Below are positions 40,645 to 50,842 of a DNA stretch of 52,520 nt, one piece after another. The DNA lies in contig CANPXG010000011.1 in assembly GCA_947585795.1 (NCBI GenBank), forward strand, positions 1 to 52,520, given 5' to 3'. This stretch comes from an uncultured Clostridia bacterium (GTDB lineage Bacteria; Bacillota; Clostridia; UBA1381). The position numbers and the translations under genes were made by a program. Position 1 is the first letter of the stretch. Every line of letters starts with the position of its first letter. Under the pieces are notes generated by a model. The model searched no databases, had not been told where the DNA came from, and saw only the letters and a list, made by a program, of their open reading frames with translations.

Positions 40645-42400
40645 TTACATACTCCTCCGTTTTAAATTCAATAAATTCTATTGTGTCGGGATTATCAAAG
40701 GAAATATCCTTTCTGAACCTCGACATATCCTTGTTGTGTTTGTACGGTTTAGCGCCTCCGTCTTCAGTGAATTTAATGTTTGGGTGTGACAGAATATTGA
40801 ATTTTTTATCCATAATCGGCTTTTCGCCGCGTATGAATATGAGCGCCTGCGAGTTGTCGAGCTGCCTAACCTCGTCCAAAGTCAACAGCTCTCTGCCCGC
40901 GTTTTGATAATTTGTGTTGCTGCTGCCGTGCTGTCCTTTGGTAACACCGCGCGTTCGTGTGTCGATGGTTTCCTTTCCGAGCATTTTTGAAATATACTCG
41001 TGTGTCGCCTGTTCGTTGCCGCCGAGATACAAAAAAGTATCACAATTACCTGTGACGCTTTCCCAGCTATCCTTAAAAAGCGCTTTCAACTGCGCCATAT
41101 TCTGGATGATAATTGACACCGATATTCGCCGCGAACGCATAGTCGCAAGCACCCTCTCGAAGTTATCCGGCAAAGCTACGTTAGCAAACTCGTCCATAAC
41201 AAAATGAACGGGAACAGGCAGTTCGCCGCCGTGTTCATGGTCGGCTCTGTGATACAGCTCCTGAAACGCTTGTGTATAAAGCATACCAACGAGATAATTG
41301 AACGAGTTGTCGTTATCTGGGATAACGCAAAAGATGGCTTTCTTTTTCTCGCCGAGGCTGCCTATGTCGATATTATCATACGATGTCATACGCGCAATTT
41401 CGGGCAAATTAAAAGCGGCGAGCCTTACCGCCGCCGATATAAGTATCGACTTCGCAGTTTTGCCCGCCGCCTGTTTAAAGATTTTCCATTGCCTGAGCGC
41501 GATATGGTCGGGATAATCTTCTTCAAGCATTTCAAACATAATATCAACAGGGGATTTGTATTCCTCGTCGTCCTCCATAGCCGCCGCGTTCTCTATCAGG
41601 AACATCAGCGTTTCAAAGTTCTGCTCCTCCGGCGGAGCTTCGTGTATCAGGTACAGCATAAGCGCCGTATCGAGCGCAAGTTCCGATTTTTCCCAGAACG
41701 GGTCGGAGTTTCCCGCGTTCTTCGGAGTGGTATTCTGTATGAGGTTTGTAATCAGCTTGATAACGTCCTCGTCGCTGCGAATGTAGGTAAACGGATTGTA
41801 CCCGTCCGATTCACCCGGATTTATCAGATTAAATACCTTTACATCATACCCCTGCTCCAGAAGCAGCGGAGCGGTAGCGCGAAGCAGCTCTCCCTTCGGA
41901 TCCGCTGCGACAAATGAGGTATTGCATTGTAAAATATTCGGTTTCGCATAAAACCGAGTTTTACCCGCGCCCGAACCGCCGACTACAAGCACATTCAGAT
42001 TTCGTCTGTGACTTTTCGCATTGAGGCTCAGCGCCACCGTATGCGATAGAATAAGGTTTTCAAATCTGTGCTTCCTGTCGGCGTATTTTCGCGCAATACC
42101 CGCCGCATTACCCCACTTAGCCGAGCCGTGTTCTTCTCCCGGTCTGCGGTTCTCCCGCGACGTCATATACACGCCGATACCCATAGCGTATGCGAACAGG
42201 AAAAATAGCGCGAATTTCACGCTGTATTGATTTACCGAGATATTGAGCGGCTGATTAAGAGCCGAGGTCAGTCGCTCCAGTAAATCAAACAGGTTTATCC
42301 CGTCCTCATAACAGCCTGCCGTAACGAGCGCAAGCCACACAACCGCTATGGACAGCAGCGCAAGCATAAGATAATTGCTCCTATCGCCGCGCCTGTTCAA
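40589..42400 (-). CDS. virD4: VirD4-type coupling protein
   Basis: The 603-residue protein has two N-terminal membrane helices (YLMLALLSIAVVWLALVTAG and FALFFLFAYAMGIGVYM), then GEEHGSAKWG, Walker A VVGGSGAGKTRFYAKPN and Walker B HFVMDEFANVALP, and RGEKPIMDKKFNIL near the end. It docks the relaxase-DNA complex to the channel. The start appears to be TTG 42400, joined to the stop of a 12-codon ORF as TTGA. Confidence 0.92.
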   Translation of the reverse strand: MNRRGDRSNYLMLALLSIAVVWLALVTAGCYEDGINLFDLLERLTSALNQPLNISVNQYSVKFALFFLFAYAMGIGVYMTSRENRRPGEEHGSAKWGNAAGIARKYADRKHRFENLILSHTVALSLNAKSHRRNLNVLVVGGSGAGKTRFYAKPNILQCNTSFVAADPKGELLRATAPLLLEQGYDVKVFNLINPGESDGYNPFTYIRSDEDVIKLITNLIQNTTPKNAGNSDPFWEKSELALDTALMLYLIHEAPPEEQNFETLMFLIENAAAMEDDEEYKSPVDIMFEMLEEDYPDHIALRQWKIFKQAAGKTAKSILISAAVRLAAFNLPEIARMTSYDNIDIGSLGEKKKAIFCVIPDNDNSFNYLVGMLYTQAFQELYHRADHEHGGELPVPVHFVMDEFANVALPDNFERVLATMRSRRISVSIIIQNMAQLKALFKDSWESVTGNCDTFLYLGGNEQATHEYISKMLGKETIDTRTRGVTKGQHGSSNTNYQNAGRELLTLDEVRQLDNSQALIFIRGEKPIMDKKFNILSHPNIKFTEDGGAKPYKHNKDMSRFRKDISFDNPDTIEFIEFKTEEYVNENDEIKINSGNGENLEG

Positions 42401-42435
42401 CTGCTGTCACGCACCTTTTTATATGGATTTTGCAT
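42397..42435 (-). CDS. Twelve-codon ORF coupled to virD4
   Basis: ATG 42435 after AGGGAGTGATGAAT encodes MQNPYKKVRDSS and stops TGA, overlapping the virD4 TTG start as TTGA. The ribosome site here is stronger than any for virD4 itself. This arrangement suggests that translation of the short ORF is needed for virD4 to be made. The peptide itself may have no function. Confidence 0.45.
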   Translation of the reverse strand: MQNPYKKVRDSS

Positions 42436-42464
42436 ATTCATCACTCCCTTTTTCATAACTGACG

Positions 42465-42502
42465 GAAAAAGGGCAATTCTTTTCAACGAATTACCCTTTT
42501 TC
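42465..42502 (-). terminator. Terminator of the SLH surface protein gene
   Basis: GAAAAAGGGCAATTC pairs with GAATTACCCTTTTTC (one G-T pair) around an 8-base loop; the minus strand ends the stem in TTTTTC. It separates the surface gene from virD4, which lies downstream. Confidence 0.8.
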
Positions 42503-42516
42503 GTTATAAATGATTT

Positions 42517-45500
42517 TTATTCCACCCACGCTTCGCCGTTTGTCTTTTCAACCGCCATATGCGTGTTCGCGGCTTCGGTTATCTCGTAATACGCCCAGTA
42601 GCCTTTATCGGTCAGGTCAGTAAATCTGTTCAGCGTCGAAAGATTTTTATTAACGTACTCCGTATCGGCTTCGCGGTCTGTCACACGGTTTACTATCGTT
42701 ACAACCTCGGCGCGGGTGATGTTGCTGTCAGGCTTGAATGTTCCGTCAGCGTAACCCACTATCCAATTCATTGAAATAGCGTTGCAGATATTCGCCGCCG
42801 CCCAATGCGACGCGGGAACATCGGTAAAGATATTTTTCGTTGCTGTTTTTACAGTATCAAACATACCATAGAACCGCATACACATTGTTACAAACTCCGC
42901 TCTTGTAATTTGAGCGTCCGGTCTGAAAGTTCCGTCCTCATATCCTACTATTATATTGTAGTTTTCCAGATACGCGATGTACTCGCTGTACCACAGATTA
43001 GCGGCAATATCCGTAAACTTTGACTTAGCGCCGGTCATTTTTTCACCCTTGCGGTCAGCGATATTTCTCGCGAAAATCACCGCAGCCTCGGCTCTCGTCA
43101 TGTTGCCCTCCGGCATAAAAGAACCGTCCTCATAACCTACGATGTAGGATTTATGCTCGGTCGCGGGGAGTACAAGCTTACCGTTTACGTCCGTAACGCC
43201 GTTAGCGGAGTTGTTTTTCTTGTCTTTTAAAGTAACGTCAATATCGGGAGCGGCTTTGCCGTTCTTATCGGTAACGAGGATTGTGTAATAATCGTTGCCG
43301 TCGAGGGTCTTGCCGTTCGGGAGCGTCAGCGTAATCTTGCCGTCTTTAACGGATTTTGTGACATTTACATTTTTACCGTTCTTGTCCGTTACCTTGACAT
43401 TGTAGGTGGTAGTAACAGTGACGCTGCCGCCGCCACCGCCGCCGCCTGACGAGCCGCCGCTGCTTGAACCGCCGCCACCGCCGCCTGACGAGGACTTTTT
43501 GGGAAGTGTAACCTTACCGCTCGCGTTAGTCGCGTCTGTCGCCGTCGCGTTATTCTTATCGGTAATAGTTACGCTCATATCCTTAACAGGCTTCGAGTCC
43601 TTATCGGTAACGGTTACGGTTGTCTGATTGCTTGTCGTAAGCGTGTTCGTATCGGGCAGCTTGACGCTGATTTTACCGTCCCTGATTTCAACAAAAGCGT
43701 TTTCAATCTTAGCCTTTGTGTCCTCGACAACAACGGTATATCCCTCAACAACCGCCTGACCGTCTTTATCGGTCATATCCTCGGAAAGCGGGGGAACGAT
43801 AACCTTGCCGTTAGCATCGGTCGTGCCTGTCCTGTCGCCGCCGTTGGCGTCCTTGACGTTTACAGACATATCCTTAACAGGAGCGTTATCCTTATCGGTA
43901 ACAGTTACCGTAGTTCTGTCCGCATAGTCGATAACCGTTCCGTCGGGGAGCGTAACGGTGATTTTACCATCCGCAATCTGTACTTTCGCGCCCTCGATAT
44001 TGCCCTTTGTTTCGGTAGCGACATTAACGTTGTAAAGATTGCCTTTATCGTCCGTAATCTGAGCCTTGCCGTCCTTGTCGGTCATATCCTCCGAAAGCGG
44101 GGGAACAACTACTTTTTCGTTTGCGTCGGTAGTTCCTGTTCTGTCGCCGCCGATGTTGTCCTTGACGTTTACGGACATATCCTTAACGGGAGCGTTATCC
44201 TTATCGGTCACAGTCACCGTAGTTCTGTCGGCATAGTCGATAACCGTACCGTCGGGGAGCGTAACGATGATTTTACCGTCCGCAATCTGCACTTTCGCGC
44301 CCTCGATATTACCCTTTGTTTCGGTAGTGACATTAACATTGTAAAGATTGCCGTTTTCGTCCTTGACCTGCGCGTCGCCGTTCGCGTCCGTAATATCCGT
44401 ATCGGAAACGGGCACGATTGCAATTCCGTTGCTGTTTGTAATATCTGACGCTGAATTATTTTCAGTGTCGGTTACATTTACCGTGATACCTTTTACGGGC
44501 GAACCGGCGTTTTCGTTGATAACACGGATGTTTACTTTGTTATCCGCCGTAAGCGTTTTGTTCTGCGGCAATTCAATTTCAAGATTACCGTTGTCCTGCA
44601 ATTTTACAAGACCAAATTCCGTAATAGCTCCGTCGTTGTCCCACACAAATACGCGGTACTTGTAATTCTTGTTCTGCACAACAGCGCCGTCGCCCATATC
44701 GGGAGTGGGAGTAGGCTCGCTCGGTTTTTCCGTGGGTTTTGTTGTTTCGCTCGGCGTTTCCGTAGGTTTATCCGAGGGAGTAGGCGTTTGCGTCGGTTCA
44801 GTCGGTTTTGCCGTTTCACCGGGTTTCGGTGTATCTGTCGGCTTCGGCGTTTCCGTCGGCTTCTCCGTAGGCTTTGTTGTTTCAGTCGGTTTCTGCGTCG
44901 GTCTGTCCGAGGGAGCAGGCGTTTCAGTCGGTTCAGTCGGCTTTCCCGTTACATCAGGCTTCGGAGTAGTTTCAACGCCGGGTAACGGCGTAGCCTCAGC
45001 GCCGGGGTCGGGCGTGGGAGTAGGCTTACCAAACGGCGCTTCGCTGAGCGGAGGAACGACTACAATTCCGTCCTCGTCCGTAAGCTCCGTCCTAAGTCCG
45101 CTGCCATCCTTGTTGTAAACGCTGACCTTCCAATCCTTAACAGGCGTTCCGTCAGAGCGCATTACCTTGACCGTGGTTCTGTTGTAATAGTCGATAACCT
45201 TGCCCTGCGGCAAGCATACAAGCACGGAATTGTCCTTTGCGATGAGCGTTATAACCGCGTCCTTGATAAGTCCGTTTTCGTCGCTCACGGTTACAATGTA
45301 ATCGTAAACCTTTTCGCCGTCCTTATCTCCGACCTCTCCGCTGCCGTTGTCGTCGGTAATATCGGTGTTGCTTACGGGAAGCGTTATCTGTCCTTTGATA
45401 TTGGTATATCCGTTCTCTACAAAATCACCGTCCCCAATAAGCTGAACGCGCAGATTTTTCACAGGCTCGCCCTTTTCGGTTACTACCGTTACCGTCACGC

Positions 45501-48500
45501 GGTTATCTTTATCAAACGCTGTGCCATCAGGGAGCTTGACGTTAATGGAATAATTATCGCCTACGGTTACGCCGCAGTTTGGGATAAGCTCGCCGTTCTT
45601 GTCCGTTACCACAACAACATAAGTGTTGTTTTTATCCGCGACCGTACCGTTGCTGTCGCCTGTGGAAGAAGACGCGTTCGGCACTTTAAGCTGACCGTTA
45701 GCGTCAGTTTTACCTGTCGCGGCATTGTTTGACGTATCTGCAACGAATATGCTGATACCCTTTACAGGCTGCTGTGTTTCGCTGTTCGTTACCGTGATTG
45801 TGGTAATATCGTCAGCCGAAAGCAAGCGACCATCGGGCAGCTTTATCGTTATATTGTCGTTCGTATCAATGGAAATCTCGCTGTTGAAAATCGGCTTGTT
45901 GTTCTTATCGGTAATTAAGATGCTGTAATCGCCGACCTTTGATTTTCCGTCCTCATCGGAGTTATCCTTATCGGAAAGCTGCGGGATTTCGGCTGTTTCC
46001 AATGTTTCACCGCATACTGTACACTGCTTGTGTTTACTGCCGCTATGCTCGATTGTCGCGGGAGTGTCGATTATCCAGTCGGACGGTTTATGTCCCGCCG
46101 CTTCAACATAGTTAATCTTGTGCGTCTCGCCGCATACGGAACAGGTGATAGTCGTATATCCAAGCTCCGTACAAGTCGGCTTTGTTACAACGGAAGTGTA
46201 ATTATGCTCCGCTTTTGCGGTTTCGTTGCCCTTGTAGCTCGCTCCGCACACGTCACAGGTAAAGGTTGAATAACCAAGCGCCGTACAAGTCGGCGGCGTT
46301 ACCGTTTCCTTATAGCTGTGACCCTTCGCGTCCGTATATTCGCCCGTGTAGGTGTCGCCGCAGTCCTTACAGTTAAACACCGTATATCCCATAGCCGTAC
46401 ACGTCGGCTCTGTCACGGTCTTATCATAGTTATGCGGCAGCTTCGCCTTTTCGTTCCCGATATATGAAGCGTCGCAGTTCGCACAGTCAAAGGTTGAGTA
46501 ACCAATCTCCGTACAAGTCGGCGGCGTTACCGTTTCAACATAATCGTGTCCCTTCGGGTTAGTGTAGTCGGCAACGTAGGAATACTCGCAGTCCTCGCAA
46601 GTGTATGTCGTATATCCCATATCCAAGCACGTCGGCTCTGTTACAACCGAGGTGAACGTATGAGGAATTGACTCCTTCTCATCACCGATATATTCCTTAC
46701 CGCAGTCGGGGCAGTTGTAAACCGTATATCCCTGCGAGGTACACGTCGGGTCAACAACCTTTTTTGTGTAGTTGTGAGGCAATACCTCGGTATAGTCCGC
46801 AACATAGCTGTCCTCACAGTCAGCGCAGGTGTAGGTGGTATATCCCATTGTCGTGCAGGTTGCGGGAGTTACAACCGCCTGATAATTATGCGGCTTTTTC
46901 TCCGTATAATCGCTCTTGTATTCCTTACCGCACTCGGTACAGGTGTACGTTGTATATCCGAGCGATGTACAGGTCGCGGGAGTGATTACGCTGTGGTAGT
47001 GATGTTCAGCCTTGTCTGTATAATCGCCGACATAAGACGTACCGCAGTCGTCACAGGTATATGTCGTATATCCCATTGCCGTACAAGTCGCGGGTGTTAC
47101 CGCTTCGGAGTAATGATGACCCGTCGGGAGTTCGAGGATAGCTCCGCAAGTTAAGCAAGTCTGCGGTTCGGTACACGTTGCTTCTGCGCCCGGCTTATGA
47201 CCCGTCGCCGATTTCGCCTCGCGCTTTGTTGCTTCGCAATGCTTACAGTTGTATTCCAACAGTCCCTCGCCGTTGCACGTTGCGTGGGTTATTTCGTGAC
47301 CGTTATCCCATTCGTGACCTTTCGCGTCCTTGTAATCGGAAACATAAGTGTCGCCGCAATCTTCACAGGTGTATGTTGTAAAGCCGCGTCCCGTACAAGT
47401 CGGCTCGGTTACCTTCGCGCGGTAATCGTGCTTTGCAAGCGGAGTTAAGTCCGTGATGTACTTGTAACCGCAGTTGATACACTTATGCTCCGTATAGCCG
47501 TTCGTGGTACAAGTAGCCGCAACGTTCGTAGTCTGATACTTGTGGTCGGTCATTGACGTTTCTTCAGTATAGAACGCGCCGCACTTATTACAACTGTGCA
47601 GCTCCAAGCCGCCCTGCTGACAGCTTGCTTCACGAATTACAACGGTTTTGTAATCGTGTCCATTTACGGGAACGTAATTCTCTTTCTTCAGCGCTCCGCA
47701 AGTGCTGCACTGAAAACGGTCATAGCCAAGCTCCGTGCAAGTCGGGCGCACCGTTTCAAGATAACGGTAATCGTGAGCGTGCGGCGTTGCCGTATCGCTC
47801 TGTACTTTTGAGTTTGAGTTGTCCGCGAGCAGCCATACATACGACACGCCGTTTTCTTTCATACTCTCGCCCGCATAGCGATAGGTAATCTCGTAATATA
47901 CGGGGTAGTATCCCGCTTCGGTATAGTTGGGCGCGGAGGTAAGATTGCACTTAGCCGCGCTCTCGCCATATCGAATACTTGTGTTCACGCCGCTCTCCGA
48001 TAAGTCGGACAGCGTGATTGTATGCGCCGCTCCGTCGGCTATGCCGTAATAGCTCTGCACGACTGATTTCGCGACAGCGTATTCGTTTTCAATAAAGCCG
48101 CAGTCCTTGCACTCGCCCGTAATATGGAAACGCTGATTTCCTACCTGCGCGTCCACAATCTCGGTTATGTTGTGCGGCTCCTGCTTGTCCTCGGCTCTTG
48201 CGTATGTGCCGTGGCAAAACTGACAATACTTGCCCTTTTTAAGCGTGGTCGTATGATTATCCTTATCATACGGCGCATATGTCGTATTGTCGAAGTCGAG
48301 GAAAAAGTTGTAGTCGCAGGCGTTAAGACCGTAAACGTCCTTACCGAACGAGTACGAACCCTCTCCGTCTACCACGTTTAACGTGCCGCAAACCTGACAC
48401 ACAGACTTCGTCCAATGATAACCTGTGAAAAACGCGTCAACGCCGGGAGTACCGTCGTCGAGGTTCGCTTTGCTCACGCCATCCATACAAGTACCGTCCG

Positions 48501-48798
48501 AGTACAGCACATTGCGGTTTTTTGCCGTTTCGCCGCTGCGCGTGTATTCGGGAACGCGGTAACAGGTTTGAGGTGTTATTTGTCCGCATACATCGCAATT
48601 AGCTGTTCCGTAGGTGACGACGGCGTTAGCGTCAAGCTCGCTTGTTCTGTTGTTCGTACTCAGCCATACATCGGCGGGATCAACATACGCGTTCGTCTGT
48701 GCCGCGTGTACTGCCGGTATTGACGGTATAAGGCTAAGCGTCATACACGCCGCCATTACGCCTGAAATGATTTTCTTCATTATATTTCTGATATTCAT
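42517..48798 (-). CDS. Giant SLH-anchored surface protein with Cys-pair repeats
   Basis: This 2093-residue protein has a signal peptide (cleavage near HAA, residue 32). Next come N-terminal CxxC motifs, then about 15 repeats of about 38 residues with PTCTxxGYTTYTCxxCG (about residues 340-930), each with two cysteine pairs likely to bind zinc. Ig-like domains (SETQQPVKGISIFV and similar) follow, then a Thr/Pro-rich linker (about 1250-1370), further Ig-like repeats (TVTVTDKDNAPVKDMSVNVK twice) and a Gly/Ser-rich spacer (about 1765-1790). Three SLH domains follow (GYEDGSFMPEGNMTRAEAAV, GYEDGTFRPDAQITRAEFV, GYADGTFKPDSNITRAEVV). The SLH domains bind secondary wall polymer. Its place in the transfer operon suggests a mating-pair or adhesion factor. 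Confidence 0.88.
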   Translation of the reverse strand: MNIRNIMKKIISGVMAACMTLSLIPSIPAVHAAQTNAYVDPADVWLSTNNRTSELDANAVVTYGTANCDVCGQITPQTCYRVPEYTRSGETAKNRNVLYSDGTCMDGVSKANLDDGTPGVDAFFTGYHWTKSVCQVCGTLNVVDGEGSYSFGKDVYGLNACDYNFFLDFDNTTYAPYDKDNHTTTLKKGKYCQFCHGTYARAEDKQEPHNITEIVDAQVGNQRFHITGECKDCGFIENEYAVAKSVVQSYYGIADGAAHTITLSDLSESGVNTSIRYGESAAKCNLTSAPNYTEAGYYPVYYEITYRYAGESMKENGVSYVWLLADNSNSKVQSDTATPHAHDYRYLETVRPTCTELGYDRFQCSTCGALKKENYVPVNGHDYKTVVIREASCQQGGLELHSCNKCGAFYTEETSMTDHKYQTTNVAATCTTNGYTEHKCINCGYKYITDLTPLAKHDYRAKVTEPTCTGRGFTTYTCEDCGDTYVSDYKDAKGHEWDNGHEITHATCNGEGLLEYNCKHCEATKREAKSATGHKPGAEATCTEPQTCLTCGAILELPTGHHYSEAVTPATCTAMGYTTYTCDDCGTSYVGDYTDKAEHHYHSVITPATCTSLGYTTYTCTECGKEYKSDYTEKKPHNYQAVVTPATCTTMGYTTYTCADCEDSYVADYTEVLPHNYTKKVVDPTCTSQGYTVYNCPDCGKEYIGDEKESIPHTFTSVVTEPTCLDMGYTTYTCEDCEYSYVADYTNPKGHDYVETVTPPTCTEIGYSTFDCANCDASYIGNEKAKLPHNYDKTVTEPTCTAMGYTVFNCKDCGDTYTGEYTDAKGHSYKETVTPPTCTALGYSTFTCDVCGASYKGNETAKAEHNYTSVVTKPTCTELGYTTITCSVCGETHKINYVEAAGHKPSDWIIDTPATIEHSGSKHKQCTVCGETLETAEIPQLSDKDNSDEDGKSKVGDYSILITDKNNKPIFNSEISIDTNDNITIKLPDGRLLSADDITTITVTNSETQQPVKGISIFVADTSNNAATGKTDANGQLKVPNASSSTGDSNGTVADKNNTYVVVVTDKNGELIPNCGVTVGDNYSINVKLPDGTAFDKDNRVTVTVVTEKGEPVKNLRVQLIGDGDFVENGYTNIKGQITLPVSNTDITDDNGSGEVGDKDGEKVYDYIVTVSDENGLIKDAVITLIAKDNSVLVCLPQGKVIDYYNRTTVKVMRSDGTPVKDWKVSVYNKDGSGLRTELTDEDGIVVVPPLSEAPFGKPTPTPDPGAEATPLPGVETTPKPDVTGKPTEPTETPAPSDRPTQKPTETTKPTEKPTETPKPTDTPKPGETAKPTEPTQTPTPSDKPTETPSETTKPTEKPSEPTPTPDMGDGAVVQNKNYKYRVFVWDNDGAITEFGLVKLQDNGNLEIELPQNKTLTADNKVNIRVINENAGSPVKGITVNVTDTENNSASDITNSNGIAIVPVSDTDITDANGDAQVKDENGNLYNVNVTTETKGNIEGAKVQIADGKIIVTLPDGTVIDYADRTTVTVTDKDNAPVKDMSVNVKDNIGGDRTGTTDANEKVVVPPLSEDMTDKDGKAQITDDKGNLYNVNVATETKGNIEGAKVQIADGKITVTLPDGTVIDYADRTTVTVTDKDNAPVKDMSVNVKDANGGDRTGTTDANGKVIVPPLSEDMTDKDGQAVVEGYTVVVEDTKAKIENAFVEIRDGKISVKLPDTNTLTTSNQTTVTVTDKDSKPVKDMSVTITDKNNATATDATNASGKVTLPKKSSSGGGGGGSSSGGSSGGGGGGGSVTVTTTYNVKVTDKNGKNVNVTKSVKDGKITLTLPNGKTLDGNDYYTILVTDKNGKAAPDIDVTLKDKKNNSANGVTDVNGKLVLPATEHKSYIVGYEDGSFMPEGNMTRAEAAVIFARNIADRKGEKMTGAKSKFTDIAANLWYSEYIAYLENYNIIVGYEDGTFRPDAQITRAEFVTMCMRFYGMFDTVKTATKNIFTDVPASHWAAANICNAISMNWIVGYADGTFKPDSNITRAEVVTIVNRVTDREADTEYVNKNLSTLNRFTDLTDKGYWAYYEITEAANTHMAVEKTNGEAWVE

Positions 48799-48834
48799 TT
48801 TAAATCCTCCATTTTAATTTTTTGCATAAAAAAA

Positions 48835-48867
48835 GCCGCCTATGTTTCAAGTAAAATCATAGGCGGC
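48835..48867 (-). terminator. Terminator between PcfB and the surface protein
   Basis: GCCGCCTATG pairs with CATAGGCGGC around 13 bases; a T7 run follows on the minus strand. Strong. It implies that the surface protein gene has its own promoter or depends on read-through. Confidence 0.9.
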
Positions 48868-48894
48868 GAACGTACTTTGCCGTATTCCATAGTA

Positions 48895-49530
48895 TTATCC
48901 TCTCGACTTACCTCTCGGCTTCGGAGTTCTTGTTCTTTGCGGAGCAGCTTTCGATTTTTCCTTCTGCTTCGCCTTAATATCGTTTATCCTTGCCCTAACC
49001 GAAGGCTTATCGCTATTCTTCTGTTTCTCCTTGCCCCCGCGCGCTGTATATCGTTTTTCTGACTGATACTCTTTCGTGCGGGGGTTTGATTTTTTTTCGG
49101 ATTTATCGCCGCTCTTATCCTCGGCTTTTTCCTCCGGCTTCTCGTCCTGCGTAATCTGCGGCGCGGCATATCCCATACGCTCCATTATATAATTGAGCTT
49201 GGTAACGTCCTCCTGTTTCGCGATAATATCGCAAAGTCCGGTATGATTGGTCTTGTCCGTAACCGCAGTAAACAGTACGCCGTACTTCTTCGCTTCGCTG
49301 TTGAATTTATGAATATCCGCTTCTTTTATCTGTAATATACAAAGCGGTTTATCCGATTTCAAAAGCTGCGTCAGATTGGTCTTGCCGCGAAGCCGTTTCT
49401 CATCCTGCATCATAGCTATGATAATAGCCGCAAGATTTTTCGCGCCGAGCGCGGCTAATTTTGTTGCCGATTCGGTAATCTGAATACCTTCTTTTACCAT
49501 TAAATCAGCGACTTCGCCGCTCGTGTTCAT
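48895..49530 (-). CDS. PcfB-family protein (DUF3801)
   Basis: The protein has about 211 residues. The N-terminal domain (NTSGEVADLMVKEGIQITES, then LAALGAKNLAAIIIAMMQ) is the PcfB/DUF3801 family hallmark. The C-terminal third is a Lys/Arg-rich disordered tail. PcfB-type proteins assist the relaxase or link it to the coupling protein. ATG 49530 follows AAGGAGGAAAAACGCC; a longer start would lie inside the relaxase gene. It overlaps the relaxase 3' end by 26 bases. Confidence 0.88.
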   Translation of the reverse strand: MNTSGEVADLMVKEGIQITESATKLAALGAKNLAAIIIAMMQDEKRLRGKTNLTQLLKSDKPLCILQIKEADIHKFNSEAKKYGVLFTAVTDKTNHTGLCDIIAKQEDVTKLNYIMERMGYAAPQITQDEKPEEKAEDKSGDKSEKKSNPRTKEYQSEKRYTARGGKEKQKNSDKPSVRARINDIKAKQKEKSKAAPQRTRTPKPRGKSRG

Positions 49531-50842
49531 GGCGTTTTTCCTCCTTTCTTTGCTGTAATTCTTTAGCTTTGGTATACATTTCTTGTATCTGCGCCGCGTC
49601 AGATAAAATTTTGTTGCACATTCGCACATAAGAGCGATATGTTTTCAGTTCACCATTCAAAGCAGAAATTTGTTCTGTAATCTCCGCTTGTTCCGATTCA
49701 TCAGCGGCACTGCGTCTGTTATACAGATTTTCTCGCTGTTCAACTAAGTCATTGATTTTATCCTCCTGTTCCGATTTATATTCCGTTAGCTGTCCGGCAG
49801 TTTCTATTCCGCGCTCATAGAGAAAATGAAACTGCTTCTGATACCGCTCCATTTTCGTAAGCTCCGAACGCAGATAGTATGAAACTTGCGGCGAAGTCCT
49901 GCGCTTTTTAACCTTGCCGAACAAATACAGATAATGAAAATACAACGCGATAAAGCCGTGCAGCTTTTTACCGCGCCTATTTTGCAAACTGCCTTTTGCC
50001 CTATATTTTTTCTTAATCTGCGACGGCGGCGTCAGCCGTATCCCGTACCGCGCGGCGACGATCCGTTCTTTAATCGCTTCTTCAGTGTACGAATCGCCGA
50101 GGCTGTCTATTCGTACCGGTCTTTTGCCGAACGGCGGAATTATTGACGTGTGCGCTATATTAACTCCGCGGCGGTGAACAACATATCCCGCTTTATTAAG
50201 ATTACGCCAAATCTCGTTTACCGTTCGGGAACGTGCGATAATTTCGTCAAGTTCTTCTCTCATACGTCCGCGGATTGTAGGCTTGCCCTGCTGTTCCGCG
50301 TTCCATTCGGCATAATGCTTATCCTTGCGCTTCGGATTTTCAATAACCGACAATTCATTCTCGCGGCACAATCTGTCCGACGTTTTCCTTATTATATTGT
50401 AATAACTCTCCGGAGTTGACCGCAGCTTGCCGCCGTCTGCAAAGGAAACGGAGTTTACCACGATATGGTTATGCAGATGGTTTTTATCAAGATGCGTTCC
50501 GATAACGACCTCAAATCTGTCACCAAAACACTCGCGGGCAAATTCCACGCCGATTTTATGTGCCAGTTCGGGAGTAACCTCGTCCGGTGCGAACGACTGT
50601 ATATAATGATAGGCGAAAACCTTGTCCTCCTTGCCGAATTTTCGCTTAGTCGCAATCATCTCACGATAGGCGTTTTCGACGCTCGAACAGTTTATGACGC
50701 TCTCGAACAGCCGCCGCTCCGTTTTCACGGGATTGGCGGCATAGGCTATTATGTTGTCAAGCGAAGTTTTGTCCTCGTTCGCCGCATAGTTCACTGCTCG
50801 TTGTAACTTGTTCCGTACCGCGTAAACCTTAGTAATCGCCAT
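49505..50842 (-). CDS. MobP-type relaxase (mobilization nuclease)
   Basis: The 445-residue protein has a relaxase/VirD2 domain. N-terminal NKLQRAVNYAANEDKT (Tyr near residue 19 or 34) and the three-His motif THLDKNHLHNHIVVNS (His117, 122, 124, 126) are clear. A basic central part and C-terminal coiled coil (about 320-445) follow. It nicks oriT, stays covalently bound through Tyr, and pilots DNA to VirD4. Its start overlaps the MobC stop by one base. Confidence 0.92.
   Translation of the reverse strand: MAITKVYAVRNKLQRAVNYAANEDKTSLDNIIAYAANPVKTERRLFESVINCSSVENAYREMIATKRKFGKEDKVFAYHYIQSFAPDEVTPELAHKIGVEFARECFGDRFEVVIGTHLDKNHLHNHIVVNSVSFADGGKLRSTPESYYNIIRKTSDRLCRENELSVIENPKRKDKHYAEWNAEQQGKPTIRGRMREELDEIIARSRTVNEIWRNLNKAGYVVHRRGVNIAHTSIIPPFGKRPVRIDSLGDSYTEEAIKERIVAARYGIRLTPPSQIKKKYRAKGSLQNRRGKKLHGFIALYFHYLYLFGKVKKRRTSPQVSYYLRSELTKMERYQKQFHFLYERGIETAGQLTEYKSEQEDKINDLVEQRENLYNRRSAADESEQAEITEQISALNGELKTYRSYVRMCNKILSDAAQIQEMYTKAKELQQRKEEKRHEHERRSR

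Noticed and set aside
41204-41917. Long antisense frame inside virD4
   Set aside because: It is opposite a conserved ATPase and arises from codon bias; no ribosome site or known domain.
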